From the NCBI GenBank assembly GCA_019722365.1, contig JADFUC010001763.1:1-64000 (forward strand): a DNA stretch of 64,000 nucleotides, given 5' to 3'. Below are positions 26,872 through 39,060 of this stretch, piece by piece (positions within the stretch are counted from its first letter, which is position 1; each line of letters starts with the position of its first letter). This DNA comes from Lithospermum erythrorhizon. Taxonomy: Eukaryota; Streptophyta; Magnoliopsida; Boraginales; Boraginaceae. Both the position numbers and the translations under genes were made by a program. The notes beneath the pieces are model-generated. The model had not been told where the DNA came from. It saw only the letters and a list, made by a program, of their open reading frames with translations, and made no database searches.

Positions 26872-27370
26872 AAAAAATATTACACAAAATGTGTAAAGAG
26901 AATTAGTGGAATAAAAAGGGTGTTAATAACTACCAACTTACCCTTAGAAGATTATTTTGAAGAAATGAAAGTTAGGATTTGAGAGGAAGTTGAGAGAGAG
27001 ACGTGAGATATGAGTATCATCACATAAACATTGATCAAGCCAAATTCTTTGGGTGTTTACTGGTGGGTTTTGGCGACTCCAATATCAGACAATTGATGTC
27101 AGATCTCATCCTAGGAACTATACGGTTTGTATATGCAATAATTAATAAATATGGATTTAGTTATACCATTCGTAGCAAAATATAATGATTGGAAGAGACT
27201 TTCAAGCACTACAAACATAATACCTCTATTAGTGATCCACACTAGCAGAAAATCTGAATCCTCCTTGTACAATTTTAGCTAGCAACCTCAAATATTTAAT
27301 AAAATTTAGTACTCTACTATATTTAGCGGTTAGGGTTGTTTTTCGTTTGTTGTATTTTTCTCATAAAAAT

Positions 27371-27752
27371 TACTTCCTCCTATTCAAATTATAAGTTACT
27401 TAACGAGTTTTTATTTTATCCTAATTATAAGTGGTTCAACATATTTTACACCATATGTTTTTACTCTAAATTATGGAAAATAAATATTTTCCATAAAATA
27501 GTAAGATAATAAAGTTTTCAATTTTGAGAATATAATTTTTTTTCAAATATAGTTTTACTATGTGCCACTATATTAAGAGTAATTAAATTGAAAAAAATTA
27601 ATGAATGGTAAGTTATAAAAATAAAAAAGGAACGAACCTTTTGATTATTAATTAATATTAAAATTAAATGAAGTCTAAAATTGTCAAATGTCCACTATCT
27701 TAAAAACAAGAATAACAACATAAATTGCTTATAATTTGAATAAGTGGGAGTA
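27371..27752. mobile_element. Stowaway-like MITE, about 380 bp, with paired terminal inverted repeats
   Basis: The left end reads TACTTCCTCCTATTCAAATT followed by ATAAG; the reverse complement of the right end reads TACTCCCACTTATTCAAATT followed by ATAAG. The two termini match over roughly 25 bases with few differences. This is the TACTCCCTCC-type terminus of Stowaway/mariner MITEs. The inside is AT-rich and non-coding. Confidence 0.8.
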
Positions 27753-28139
27753 CTTATGAATTAATTATCTAATATCATTATATATAAACAAGTGGTTGGG
27801 TTTAAATCAAACTTGGTTAACAAGTAACCAATATGATTTAAACTCCTTTTTAATAAGCAAATCATTGTATTAACCAAAAGATAATTATTGGTCATAGTCT
27901 TTTCGGCTATTACATAGATCAGTATTATAAAAAATAAAATTAAACGTACTAATGACAATAGTTTTGAAATTAAAAAACATCCAACATTTGTAGGCAACCA
28001 AATAACTTCACAATTCTTCCTTAATCCTTTTTGAAGGACAACATTCCAATCTTTATTGTTCTTAAACATGCAAAAATATCTATACCATATTTGTGAAAAC
28101 CGGTCAGTCATGATATACATTGTGTGAAAATCAAGACCT

Positions 28140-28960
28140 TTAAGAGTTGTAAATATTGCTTTTCCAAAAGAGACAAAAGAGAATGAAGTGTCGATATTAC
28201 TATCGTTGCTGCTTTGTGATCAAGAAAGATCTGAAGAAGCCATTTGGGATTCTTGTCATTTGAAATGCCAAGGTAATCTTGGTGTCATGCTTTCGACAAA
28301 AGCGATCACATCTACTTGTCAATAAAATAGAGTTTTTTTAAACAAGAAAGAGTGAGATCTCTCGGTATTTCCTTCCGAAACTGGGGTCCTACTAAGAGAG
28401 GCAAGATTTGGATTCCAAGAGTGTTGAATCCATTCAAGAGCAAGCTTTTTTATTCGACCAATGGTATTTGAGGAGAGTGAATCATCATGATTAAATACTT
28501 CATTTTTGATGAGCCAAGTAACCCAAACAGTACTTCAAAAAAGAATGAGCTCGTAAATATTGTTACGATTCCAATTTTTTGTAAAGAGGGAAGAACGAAA
28601 ATTTTGAATGGATGCAGGGGGAGGGGATAGATTTAAAGAATTCCAGATATTTTGAATGAAGAAGCAATAGAAAAAGAGATGTTATCTGCTCTCGTTATTG
28701 ACAAGAAAAAGGATACACCGAGGGTTAACATTATTTTTAGTTTTACAAGCAAAAAGGTCAATAATGGACAACCTATTGAGTAGCATTTTTCAGAGAAGTA
28801 CTTTTCTTTTTTGGGAAATCGTGACGATCTCGGGTCTGCTGTGATGGCCGGATCATAAATCTTCCAGCCAACTGACACGCCTTTGATCCAAACGCGAGTT
28901 CATACAAAATAGCGACCGCTTCGCCGGAAACATTCTCGACGATCAAGTCAAGAAGGATAA
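28140..28960 (-). pseudogene. LINE (non-LTR) retrotransposon 3' pol remnant
   Basis: The minus strand, over several frames, reads like the region after the reverse transcriptase in plant L1-type LINEs: a zinc-binding (zf-RVT)-like part near 28630-28880 and then a tail with KNEV-N-DDSLSSNTIGRIKK and LALEWIQHSWNPN near 28400-28530. All frames are broken. The 5' part of the element is absent. Identification rests on resemblance of the tail segment, so it is moderately sure. Confidence 0.45.
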
Positions 28961-29599
28961 AAAAAATTTAGTTTCCGGGGCTAAAGAATTTGGGTATCAA
29001 AGCGAACTTTCTTTGATTTGACCCTTCAAGGTTTACCTTTATAGTCTATTTCCTCACCAAGCATTTCTGGGTCGAGCCTCAATACTCCCTTTATTGTCGA
29101 CACGATTCAGGGCTCATTAAGTGGGTCGAAAAGGCGATCTTAATTGCCTTCTTAATTCAGCCGAACTAAGCCAAGGTCCTCAACTACTCTAATCTATTTA
29201 CCTAGTCGACATCTCAACCCATTTAATTATAGCTGTGATTCTCGTCTACTCGTGGTCCAAAGTCCATTTATTCGTGTCTGTTCTTCGTTCTAATCCATTT
29301 TGGAGACCCAATCACGTTGACCTGGCCCTTTAATTAAAATTTTATTTATTTATTGGATTATCATTTGCCCCCTATACCGCCCATTTCTATGGGTCGATCC
29401 CCGAATACGGGTGGGTCTCCTTAGTTATTCACACCAAACGCCTCACATCTTAATGTACGCTATTAAGGATGTTTGTTTCCCCTTAAGGTCGCCGCTGGCT
29501 ATTTCATATTTCGGGGCTAATATTACGCTTTTGACTTTTCGTGCCTTTCTCTTTTTTGCTACCTTAACTTTGAATTTCAAAAGGCACACCCCCCTCATT

Positions 29600-30560
29600 A
29601 TAAATTATAGAGGAGGAGGCTTTCTTCATCCACATTTTCTACGATTTCTTCACCTTCATTTTCTCTAAAAAGTCCTTCGTTTCCCATAGAAAGAATCTCA
29701 TTCTTTTTATCATGGCTCGTACAAAACGCACTGTTCCTAGGAGGCCTTCCGCCATCCAAAAGGTCAAAATTTGCCGGGAGAGTGAAGTTCGCCTTCATCT
29801 TCTTTCTCCTCTTTCTCGCCTTCCTCAAGCAGGGCCCACGTGGTCTCCTATCACCAAAGCCTACCCCAAACAAGGCTATGCACGACGCCTTTTCACCCCT
29901 CCTAGACCACGGGATTAGGCAGAGGATGACCAACCTGGGCCTTGGCCCCCAGGCCTCTCATGAGGCTTCTCGACTGTGGCTACAGGTATTTTCCAATCCC
30001 CACTTCTGGTTTTATGAAATTTCCCACTTCGCTTGAAATTTCCTTTATCTCTACCTTTTATTCTCGTAGCTCGACTTCCCTTGCTTCTTTCTAGGCCGCT
30101 TATACTATACCAAAGACACCCCCTCGAAGCGTAACAAGGAACTAGCCCAAGAGCGCCTTAAGGTGGTGAACCAAGACTGGGATCCGCACGCCGACCAACA
30201 CTGAGAGGGGCCTGCATGAGACGCCGGATCAGCCCAGTGCCGCACGCCAGAGAAAGAAGGCTTGGCGGCGCGCCACGTCCGAGACAATAGCCTCAGATAA
30301 GCCGCATCGGGTAAGTTTCTATCCTATCTCGACTTCGTTATGAACTTCCAAGACCGAGTCGAATACTCCCAACTTGATTGAGAAGTATAGCAATGTACCC
30401 GATTTGCTGTCTGGATAATATCATCCTCTTCCCCCAATTGCCGAGATCCTCCCAGCCCCTTAGGCTGGGTTTTTTTTTTGTAATCATGTACTCTCCCTCC
30501 CCTCTTTTGGGGGGCTTTATTAATACAATTTCTACTTTTTCTCTTTTGTACTGCGCATCT
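29600..30560 (+). other. Unassigned gene-like stretch, probably a retroelement extra ORF remnant
   Basis: A TATA-like CATTATAAATTATAGAGG at 29597-29614 is followed by an ATG at 29712 (MARTKRTVPRRPSAIQK). Further right there are open pieces such as RNKELAQERLKVVNQDWD near 30129-30185 and, after a GTAAGT at 30310, MNFQDRVEYSQL near 30340-30375. Then come a T-run and a pyrimidine-rich tail at 30470-30560. The pieces resemble the coiled-coil type extra ORFs of some plant LTR elements, and the position next to the gypsy copy ending at 31.0 kb supports that. Product and exact exons are unknown. The start MARTK is not histone H3; nothing after it matches. Confidence 0.25.
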
Positions 30561-31092
30561 ATTTATTTCCTCACATGCTTTGTCTTCGGCCATAATTGTC
30601 TGCTTGGTATTTACTCCTCCATGTTGGGCTGTGGCCGACTCCTCCGGACCATCCGTTGTGGAGGATCTCGCTGCCACGCCTAGGGTCCTACCTTAAAGAG
30701 TTGGGTGCGTCCCTATTTATTCCGTGTCTGGATCCTTCCTCATGCTCTCACGCATTGACGCGGACTCTTCCGAGACGGGCGATTGCATAATGGACATCTC
30801 CTTTACCCAAACTCCTCCGTGTCTAACGCAAGGGGATTTCCGTTCACTGATCACCGGGCGGTAGGAATACTCAAATATTTAGATAGATTTACACTAATTT
30901 GCTTGTTGTCGGTCTGCTCCAGGCAGCCGGGCATAATGAATACTCTATCCACATAGAACTCTTTTCTAATACTCAAGACTATTTTAAATGAATCAAATCT
31001 CTTATTCATAATAAAACGGATAACAAGAACAGGTTTACACTTGGTATTTTCTCAGGTGGTATGCGTTCCATGATCGCGGCACCTGGCGCCCT

Positions 31093-31667
31093 TCAAGGGT
31101 TTCCACTGTGCCGACTGGCCCCATTCTCCGGATGCATGGCCCTCCTGCGGGACTCCACTGGCTTCTCACGAGCGGATGCTTGTCGCACTCTAAGGACCGT
31201 ATCTCCCACAAGGAATTGTCTCGCCCGGGACCTCTTTGTTGTAGTGAGCGTTACCTTTGCCCTGTATCGGGCCATCTTTTTCGGGACCGTGACAACCTTT
31301 TTCCTTCCAACAGTCCAAGTTGAAGTCGCAACCCTTGTTCATTAGCTAACTCATCATAATACTTATTCTCGAGCGCCTCTAAGTGAATCTCCAACGCTAA
31401 CATGGCATCTCGATCCATACACCAAACCGGGGCGGGGCCCCCCCGTGACGGATGATTCGGGTCGCCCGAAGGACCATAGTACCGCTCGGGAGCCCCGGTC
31501 CCAGCAGCCCCCTCCTCTGAGCCGCTCGACACCAAAATTACTCGTTCATTACTTCCACTCCGCCATTGGCTCGTGGATATAAGACGGCGCTGTCCGTGTT
31601 CTATCCACTCTAAACATAGATCTTCAATCTTCCCTACCATGAACTGAGTCCCTTTATCGGTGACCAA
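31093..31667 (-). pseudogene. Gypsy copy 1 integrase core and C-terminal domain
   Basis: The minus strand starts at 31667 with MVTDKGTQFMVGKIEDLC, the integrase core segment that contains the second catalytic Asp (canonical SDNGTQF). In the overlapping frame at 31093-31275 it reads MARYRAKVT and RARQFLVGDTVLRVRQAS, the integrase C-terminal GPY/F-neighbour segment (canonical VGDLVLR). A frameshift separates the two parts. Confidence 0.75.
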
Positions 31668-31925
31668 AGACTGGGTACACTGAACGGGCGAAGATCTCCC
31701 TCAAGAACTGATACACCTGCTCCTGATCCTGCCGGGTGAGCGGCTTGGCCTCTACCCACTTGGTGAAGTAGTCTACCGCCACAATGGTATACCTCTCTTT
31801 GCCTCCAGGTGTCCTCGGGAAGTCCCTACTATATCAACACCCCATTGGTAGAAAGGCACCGGACAAAGCATGCTAACCATCTCATTCGAGGTAGTGCTGA
31901 GGACGCCGGGCGCCAGCCTCGATAC

Positions 31926-32309
31926 TTAGCCGCACCTCCGCATGATGGTAATGGTATCCTTGGCTATAGATGGCCAGAATATTCCCGATCGTAGGATCTT
32001 CTGCGTCAGGGCTTTCCCGTTGATGTGACTTCCGCACATGCCCCCATGCATCTCCTCGACCGCCATCAACCCTTCCTCTCGGTGACGCACTTCAACAAAT
32101 TGGCTCGGGAAAAGGACCTTCGCAAGACCCCATCCAGTAGGGTATACCTCAAGCCTCGCCCGGATCTTGTTAGCCATCGGGGGATCTCCGAGGAGGACTC
32201 CGATTCTCAAGAAATCCATGATATCCTCGATACCATGGCCTCGGACAGCCCCCCCACCCTCCGGAGCATTATCCATTACTTCCTTCATCCGAAAGGCTTC
32301 CTCTGCCAC
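31926..32309 (-). pseudogene. Gypsy copy 1 integrase zinc-binding (H2C2) region
   Basis: The 127-codon minus-strand frame ends with EEMHGGMCGSHINGKALTQK followed by ILRSGIFWPSIAKD, a clear match to the H-x4-H... finger before the integrase core of plant gypsy elements (canonical H-x-G-x-CG-x-H ... G-x-x-WP). The second CxxC pair is partly degraded (TIMRRCG). The frame is interrupted on both sides. Confidence 0.8.
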
Positions 32310-32527
32310 CCATTCTACCGGGATGGAATTTGGGAGCGTCCCATACTCGCCGTGGCTAGTTGAGATAGTCTATCCGCCTCCTGATTCCTCTCCCGGGAAC
32401 ATGCTCCATGTGACAAGATTGGAAAAGCGTACAATCAACCTCCCGCAGATATCCTACCAACGCTTCTTTGCCTCATCAATTTTAAAACGCTCTCCACATG
32501 GCTCACCAAAGAATTGAAAATTCATCC

Positions 32528-32710
32528 TTATGGATGTGTGTGCTCTACCCCCAAAGCATTTGCTAATGAAAGTCTCATTAGAAAGTGCTTCATACTCAGC
32601 CTCATTGTCTTTGGAGTTATGAAGGCGAATCTCGTATGCATTTCGATCTTACGAGACCTCCGGAGACCATAATAGATTCCTATCCCCGAGCCATCGCGGT
32701 TAGTTGCCAC
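32528..32710 (-). pseudogene. Gypsy copy 1 archaeal-type RNase H fragment
   Basis: The frame reads MATNRDGSGIGIYYGLRRSR then SLANALGVEHTH, matching the DGASN-x-x-GSGAG...RFAF-x-TTNNEAEYEAL-x-x-GLSLANALGVEH region of the extra RNase H of Tat-like gypsy elements. Copy 2 has the same domain at about 46938-47200, and the shared phrase SLANALG(V/E)EH supports one family. Confidence 0.75.
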
Positions 32711-33317
32711 TGCCTATGTATAAAAATCCAGACCCTTTTCTCGCCGGCTCTACTAGGTTGATCAACCTGCCCTGGGGCCATGGGTACATTCAAAGACGAA
32801 GCTGCTAGTGGCCCGGTGACGCGATACTGCCCGCGGCCAGATCGAGATCAAATTCACTCAGCTCTATAGCCGATTTGACTATCCCTCCGCATCGCCTGTG
32901 GTTCTCCAATATCCGCCGAGAGGTTGATTCACAGAATTACCTCCCTCCATAGGCCTCAAAGTATATTTCAACTTCCGGCAAAGAATAATCGGTGCATACA
33001 CCCGCTTTCTCCAAGCAGAAGATATCTCGGCTCGCCTCTCAGCGAATCGGCTAACATACTACTAATCGCCTTCGAACTTTCTCCTCCTCTTGAATGAGGC
33101 CACTACAACTGGCTGCGATAGAGTTGCGTGACGCCCCGAACCGGTCGCAAGCGCATTGGCGAGATTGTAAGTATTCCTTCAACTCCCCGAAGCGACTTCT
33201 CAAACTCCGGAGTCCATTCAAACTCTCTCACTCTTTTTGATAGCCTCAAGCAGTGGCAAACTCCTATCCCCAGCCCGGATATGAACCAGTTAGGGGCACT
33301 ATCCTTCCCGCCAAGTG

Positions 33318-33704
33318 TCAGGCTTGTTTTCTAGGTCCGCTGGATTCTCGCATGGCTCGCACTTCACCGCTTATTTTGTTGATTGTGCTTTGTTCCTCGA
33401 TGGCTAATCTTATAGCCGAGGAATTTTCTAGAGGTCTATCCAAAGACACACTTATCCGGGTTGAGTCGAAGCTTATACCTCCGCAAATTATCAAATCTCC
33501 CGAGATTGCTTCAGCGATCACCGTATCACGTACTTTTGATGAGCATGCATCCACATAGATCTCCACGTTTTGACCAATCTGGGTAGAGAACACCTTATTG
33601 ACCATCCTCTGGCATGTGGCTCCCGCGTTCTTCAAGCTGTAGGCCATGACCTTCCAGCAATAGATGCCATACTGATGTACCCTCGAGAGAATCTGTGAAA
33701 TCAT
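33318..33704 (-). pseudogene. Gypsy copy 1 reverse transcriptase remnant with broken YVDD box
   Basis: The minus strand reads LKNAGATCQRMVNKVFSTQI then GQNVEIYVDACSSK. This is the plant gypsy RT palm (canonical GLKNAGATYQR-V-NKVF...YVDDMLVKS). A one-base deletion inside the catalytic box at about 33545-33550 turns YVDDML into YVDACSSK, which removes the second catalytic Asp and shifts the frame. Confidence 0.9.
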
Positions 33705-34411
33705 GCATCTTGCATCGGGTGTTTCGAGTTAACCAAATTCTATCAATGTTAGGAAGAAAGATAACAATCTTTTTCGGGCGTGCCTCAAGGCGAAGTCCAT
33801 GCACATCCGCCTAATGCCCCATTAGGTTTCGGGGACTAGGACCATATTAAGCTGCCTACATCGGAAACAAGAGTTCCCGGATCGCTTTGCCCTCAGCAAT
33901 TTATCTAAATCATCCCGGACGGCCTCTCCCTTCTCCTCCAAGGTCCGCTTCTTTCCTCACGGGCTTCAGAATGCTGGATCAATATATAAATCGACAACCG
34001 ACACCTCCGGGTCTACCCTCACAAAGATATCTTTTGTCTCCTACGCGAAGATACGATACCTTTTGAGGACTCCTCGAATGAAAGCATGGCCTCGTGCTTT
34101 TCAAGGTAGCTTCCACCTCGGTGACCTTTACCGATCCTCTCATCTAACGGATACCCTAAATCTCCCCAGCGCTGCCGCCTTCTAGGGCTTTCCTCCGTGA
34201 CCTCCGTAGTACAAACATTCCGATCCTCGATCCCTTTATTCTCGGATGCTAAGGTTCCTACTTCCACTCAGGCTCTTATATATGCTCGATGTAGGCCAAA
34301 TAGCATCCTCGTGCCTTTTTCTCGGCTTCCTCAGATCTCTTCCGGCCCCATCTCAGTTGGAATCGGTGATCTTAGATGTGCGATCACTACTACCTTAAAT
34401 CAATACGGGCC

Positions 34412-34416
34412 GGCCG
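34412..34416. repeat. Target-site duplication GGCCG, left copy
   Basis: GGCCG lies immediately left of the lower LTR boundary and recurs immediately right of the upper LTR boundary at 43232-43236. A 5-bp duplication is the normal signature of copia insertion. A second overlapping GGCCG at 34408-34412 shows the target was itself repetitive. Confidence 0.75.
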
Positions 34417-35399
34417 CGAAGAAAAATTACCATGGATATACGAAGAGTAAATACAAATCCATGGGCCTGTGGGATCTTTTAAAGCGCATAATTACATTAT
34501 ATAAAAACATATAATTAAAATATATGAACAGAGGACTTACAGTGCAGCGGAGTAAATTCCACCAAAATCCACACGCTTCAAATTCACAACGTGAATTTGA
34601 CTTCCCTTCAGCTCCTTGTTGTAATATCAATCGTATGATATCTCTAGTTAGTCCACACCAGGAGGGTCAATCAAGAACTAATTTGCTAGTAAACAAGATG
34701 AACAAAACCAGAAAAAACCCCAAAATTCTTGGGAGAATTTCGCCAAAGTGGGGGGCGCTACTAGGGTTTTTGGTGAAAAGTTTTTACAAAACTTATGATG
34801 AAAACCCTAAAGTTTGTTTACATGTGGCTGTTAAACAAGCCCGAGCAAAGAACCCGTTAAGTATTAGCTTGACTCGTTAACTCTATTAGTTCGTTAAGAC
34901 ACTAATGAGTTGCTAATGAGTTGAACTATTTAATTAAGCTAATTAAATAGTAATGAGTCAATATCAATAATCTTTCAAGTTATCGATAATATTGGGGCTC
35001 ATCGAACCAATTAAATAACTATTTAATTGATTCTATTAATCGAGTTATTCTACATAAAATGTAGAATTCCTCGCAATTGAGAAATACATTTCTCAATTAT
35101 AGTTCTCTTTAATTTCATACATGAAATATAACTCAACGCCACCGTATGTGTGTGACCTTCTAGGCTCGATAATAGTAAGTTGTATGATGCAATAATAATT
35201 GACCAATTACTATTATTATAACGACACGAGTAAGATCTAGCACCGCTCATAACCCCCTTAAATTATCATGAGAACCCACACCAGTAATATGCAATTACTA
35301 AGTTGAACACTAAGTTCTGATAATCGCATTTAACCCAATTGATACACAATTGTCGCAACGGGCATAATAAATGGAATCAATTCTCATTGATTTCCAACA
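34417..35399 (-). repeat. 3' LTR of the nested copia element
   Basis: It is about 983 bp. On the minus strand it begins TGTTGGAAATC at 35399 and ends near 34417 (TG terminus mutated to CG on the plus strand). It aligns along its whole length with 42236-43231, for example the shared string CAAATTCACAACGTGAATTT (near 34578 and 42390). A related LTR is at 61372-62390 in the opposite orientation. Confidence 0.92.
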
Positions 35400-35412
35400 C
35401 TCCCACTTGCCC
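35400..35412 (-). other. Polypurine tract of the nested copia element
   Basis: The minus strand reads GGGCAAGTGGGAG immediately before the LTR start TGTTGG. This is the standard plant copia polypurine tract that primes plus-strand DNA synthesis, and it fixes the inner edge of the 3' LTR. Confidence 0.9.
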
Positions 35413-36289
35413 TTGGACGATTATCTTACAATTCCTTTATCACGCGATTCTAGTCGTAGTTAACCATAAGAAGCTCAGCTTGGCCATGAACACCCACAAC
35501 TTTCTTTTACTCGAGTATGAACTCGAATAAGCATTTATGGCGCCCCCATAAACCAATCAAGCACCACTCAGCGAGGCCCCGAGATCTTCCTTGTATATCA
35601 AGGACGGACAATCCTCCCAATATATCAACATCTATCGCTATACTCTCTCACACCCAACATATGCCGTTATAATCCCCCGCTTTTAAGGTAGACGCTTTGT
35701 CATAGTCAAAGCATGTGAGCTTGTATAACACGTATAGTTATATATCGTAGGTCTAAGAATCGACGAACCTAAAATTCTAAACAAATGTCATAGATTACGT
35801 ATATATACATATCTTCTGGCAATTGCTTCGTCATACTCAAATTCCCGCCACCGCATCGAAGCCCACGGTATTGATCTAGTCCGCGCAGTTAACGTGATCA
35901 ATCTTGATCACTAATCAAAAACACCATGTTAGTCCTATGATGCCTCACGCCCTAACTATCAAAGATTCCCACCAAGGCCTTTTGGCTATCCTATGTTTCT
36001 AAAGCTCAAGGTGTAATTAACAGCTCATGTTACTCTCTAGAAAACATAGACTAACCTAGGGATTTAACCTTTCACTCATCGAGATACACTACATGTATAT
36101 TATATGTAAATTCAAACATAGTAGTCATAGCAAACAAATATATTAAAATATAAGAAGCAATAATATTCAAATATTTGTTCACATAGCACAATAGATACAT
36201 AATCGACTCCCACTTAACCTAACACCACCGCGACATCCTGCCTAAGACCTATGTTCGCCGTGTGATGCTCATCATGCTTTGGCCCGACT

Positions 36290-36781
36290 TTAGTGGTTTG
36301 CAGTGGTCGGCCGTGATTGGCCTCTCGCTTCTACTTTACATACTTTGACATCACCTCTATCAAGCATATTTCTAATGAGGTGATACTTCTCTCGAGCACG
36401 TGCCGATTGTGATGCCTCTCGGGGTTCCTTAGCTTGAGCTATTGCCCCAGTATTGTCACAAAGCAACTCCACTGGTCCCTCAATGCTAGGTACCACACCA
36501 AGTTCGGTCACGAACTTCTTTATCCAACATGCTTCTTTAGCGGCTTCAGACGCTGCGATGTACTCAGATTCTGTGGTAGAATCGGCAACAGTACTCTGTT
36601 TGGAACTCCTCCAAGATACTGCTCCACCGTTGAGACAAAAATACATACCCGTGATCGGAACGATAGGCGCCTCGCCGCTTGAACCGGCGACGGCAGCCCC
36701 CGTCAATGCTAACTCCTCATCTCCACCATATACCAAGAAAGAATTCCCGCCTCTCCCTCGCATACTCAAGATGCACTTCAT
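36290..36781 (-). pseudogene. Nested copia RNase H domain
   Basis: The 163-codon minus-strand frame carries FCLNGGAVSWRSSKQSTVAD then STTESEYIAASEAAKEACW and ELLCDNTGAIAQAKEP, the classic copia RNase H motifs in order. The catalytic Glu (ESEYIA) and Asp (CDN) are present. The frame starts after the first catalytic Asp region, which lies in a broken stretch upstream, so the domain is incomplete. Confidence 0.93.
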
Positions 36782-36899
36782 CGCAATCCAAAGGCTTTCA
36801 CCTCGATTAACTTGGTATCTAATGTTACACTTAGTGCATAAGACACATCAAAGGTGCAATAACACGGCATACACGATGGATCCTATACCAAGATAAGTG

Positions 36900-37887
36900 G
36901 CATGCTTCTTCATTCTGGCTCATCTCAAAGCATCAAGAGCGGGACACCGTGCTCGCTGAAGCTGAACTCCATGTCTAATGGGGAGGTTACCCTTCTTGGA
37001 ATCACTCATGTTGAACCTTTGCAATACCTTATTCACATAAGTATCCTGACAAAGTCCAATCAGCCTCCCGGCTCGATCCCTGCGGATCTTTATTCCAAGT
37101 ATATATTATGTCACGGTCCTTCATTGAGAAACATTTGCACGCCCAATCCTTGACCGAGTTTAGTAACCTCTACGTCATTTCCAATGATAAGTATGTCACT
37201 CCGACATACGTGACTATGAATGATACATAACTCCCACTTACCTTCTGTATACACAAGATTCTTCTCTTCGCTCTCGATTTAAACTAAACTCTTCACATTC
37301 ATCAAAACGTAGATTCCAACTCGCTGGATGCCTCGCTTAAGCACTATAAATGGACTTTTTGTAACTTCAGATACCTTCTTAGGTCCTTTAGGACATGTAA
37401 AGTCTTGAGGTTGTACCATGTACACATCTTCCTCTAAATTTCCATTCAGGAAAGCAGTCTTTACATCCATTTGCCATATTTCATAGTCATGAAATGCAGC
37501 AATGACTAAGATTATCCGGATGGATTTAAGCATAGCCACTAGCGAGTAAGTTTCGTCATAGTCCACTCCGTGAACTTGTTTGAAACTTTTCATTACAAGT
37601 CTAGCTTTGAAAACATCAACGTTTCCGTCTTTATCATTTTTCTTCTTAAATACCCATTTACATTCAATGTATGCAGCCCATTTGGTAAATCCAACAAGTG
37701 ACCAAACCTCGCTTCGCAGATAGAATCCATCTCGTGATTGCATGGCAATTTGCCATTTGTCAAGATCCTTGCTATTCACGTTTCTTTTGTAAGAAGCGGG
37801 CTCGCCACTCAATGACGGTAAAGCTTCACCATACCAACCGCCCGTTCGCGGGCTATCCCCGCTGATCTCCTGGTCGGGTTCTTCCAC
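36900..37887 (-). pseudogene. Nested copia reverse transcriptase
   Basis: The 202-codon frame 37279-37887 reads ECKWVFKKKNDKDGNVDVFK then ARLVMKSFKQVHGVDYDETY and MDVKTAFLNGNLEEDVYM, the N-terminal half of copia RT with good conservation. Downstream in shifted frames (37200-36950) come DILIIGNDVE and SQDTYVNKVLQRFNMSDSKK-like words, the second half. The YVDD first residues fall at a break near 37215. It is the best preserved pol piece in the window. Confidence 0.93.
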
Positions 37888-37899
37888 GCCTGCGGATCG

Positions 37900-38953
37900 C
37901 TAACTGGCCTCTATGAAAGAAGGTTCCACCTTGTGGTGTGTCGATGCCTCTCGGCATTAGATGCATCGACATCGACTTCATCACCAGCTTCATCAAGATG
38001 AACACCATTACTTCTAGTCCTTCGACGCATATTCCTTTTCAAGGAATACTCCTGCTCGCAATGAAGATTTTATTCTCGCTCGTAGAAGTAGTAACCAATC
38101 GTTTCCCCTTTGGATATCCTATGAAATAGCATTTATCGATTTGGGTGCAAGTTTATCTTTGTTAATCTCTTAACATGCCTTCACGTACCCCAAATCTTTA
38201 GAAAACCCAACTCGGGAATCTTCCCAAACTACGCTTCATGGGAGTTTTATCTCACGACTCGTTGACATCTGCTTTTAAGGTAAGTGCCGCTACTTTTAGA
38301 AGCGCATATCCCCGTAAATTAATCGGGTAGATTAGGGATAGGGGTTTCATCATGATCAACCATGTCAAGAAAGTGGTTCATTTCTTCCTATCGGACACGC
38401 CATTACGCCGCTGGGCGCTCCCGGCCGGAGCCGTTTCTAGTTAAACAATACCACACTCTAAGCATTTAGCATTGAACTGGGTGGACTCAAATATTCTCCA
38501 CCTCTATCGCATCGAGAATCTTTATCGTTTTGTTCATCTGGTTTTGTACTTCATTTTGGAAACTCCTTGAATTTCTCAAAGTGACTCGTGTTTCGTGTTC
38601 CCATCGTATACACAAAACCAGACCATCGTAGTCATCGGAGAAATGTAAATTAAGTAGTTATAACCTCCTTCTTGTATGTGTTCATCGCCCACATACATCA
38701 ACCGTATGATCCCAATGAATCACTTGCTCCCTTTCATTTAAATTGAAAGCGCATTTTTGCTTATTTTGCCCGTATGCAAGAGACTACATTTATCGTGATG
38801 ATTCATAATCGAAACCTTCGCTATTCCAATCGGAGCCGAGTTTTGATTCGGTTCTCGCTTAACGTGACTCTTGTGTCCGCAATGCCATAGGTATGTTTGG
38901 TTTAAGTCGTTAGGGCTTATTCCCGCTTTTAAGTTTATGTTTATATGACTCAT
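37900..38953 (-). pseudogene. Nested copia pre-integrase and integrase remnant
   Basis: The minus strand at 38953-38738 reads ISPNDLNQTYLWHCGH, matching the GAG-pre-integrase segment LNQTYLWHCRLGH with a small deletion. The integrase core should occupy the rest down to about 37900, where RT begins, but the frames are heavily broken and I cannot mark the D-D-E residues. Confidence 0.65.
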
Positions 38954-39060
38954 TAATCATGCCCAAAACGATGTAATTATTTCAAGTGGGAGCTGTACCA
39001 AATACTACCCCCATTCCCGTGATCCTAAATTCATCGATCCATTTAAAATGAAAACCATCA

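Larger units (their letters stand above)
31020..34411 (-). mobile_element. Ty3/gypsy (Tat-like) element copy 1, pol part left of the copia insertion
   Basis: Read on the minus strand from high to low coordinates, this holds reverse transcriptase (about 33545-33700), a second, archaeal-type RNase H (32528-32710), an integrase zinc-binding H2C2-like domain (31926-32100), the integrase core (from 31667) and the integrase C-terminal part (31093-31275). An RNase H of the VDGASN type after RT is typical of the Tat group. The gag and protease parts of the same element lie at 43237-44000, beyond the inserted copia element. All frames are broken. A 3' LTR should lie left of 31.0 kb but was not delimited. 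Confidence 0.8.

Noticed and set aside
29712..29918. Frame starting MARTKRT, at first sight like histone H3
   Set aside because: Only the first five residues agree; the rest has no H3 sequence and the composition does not fit a histone gene.
30460..30480. T-run after GGCTGGG as a bacterial-type terminator
   Set aside because: The window is plant nuclear DNA; such runs are common and have no terminator meaning for RNA polymerase II.
36434..36896. Plus-strand frames of 82 and 147 codons
   Set aside because: They are exact shadows of the well-conserved minus-strand copia RNase H frame.
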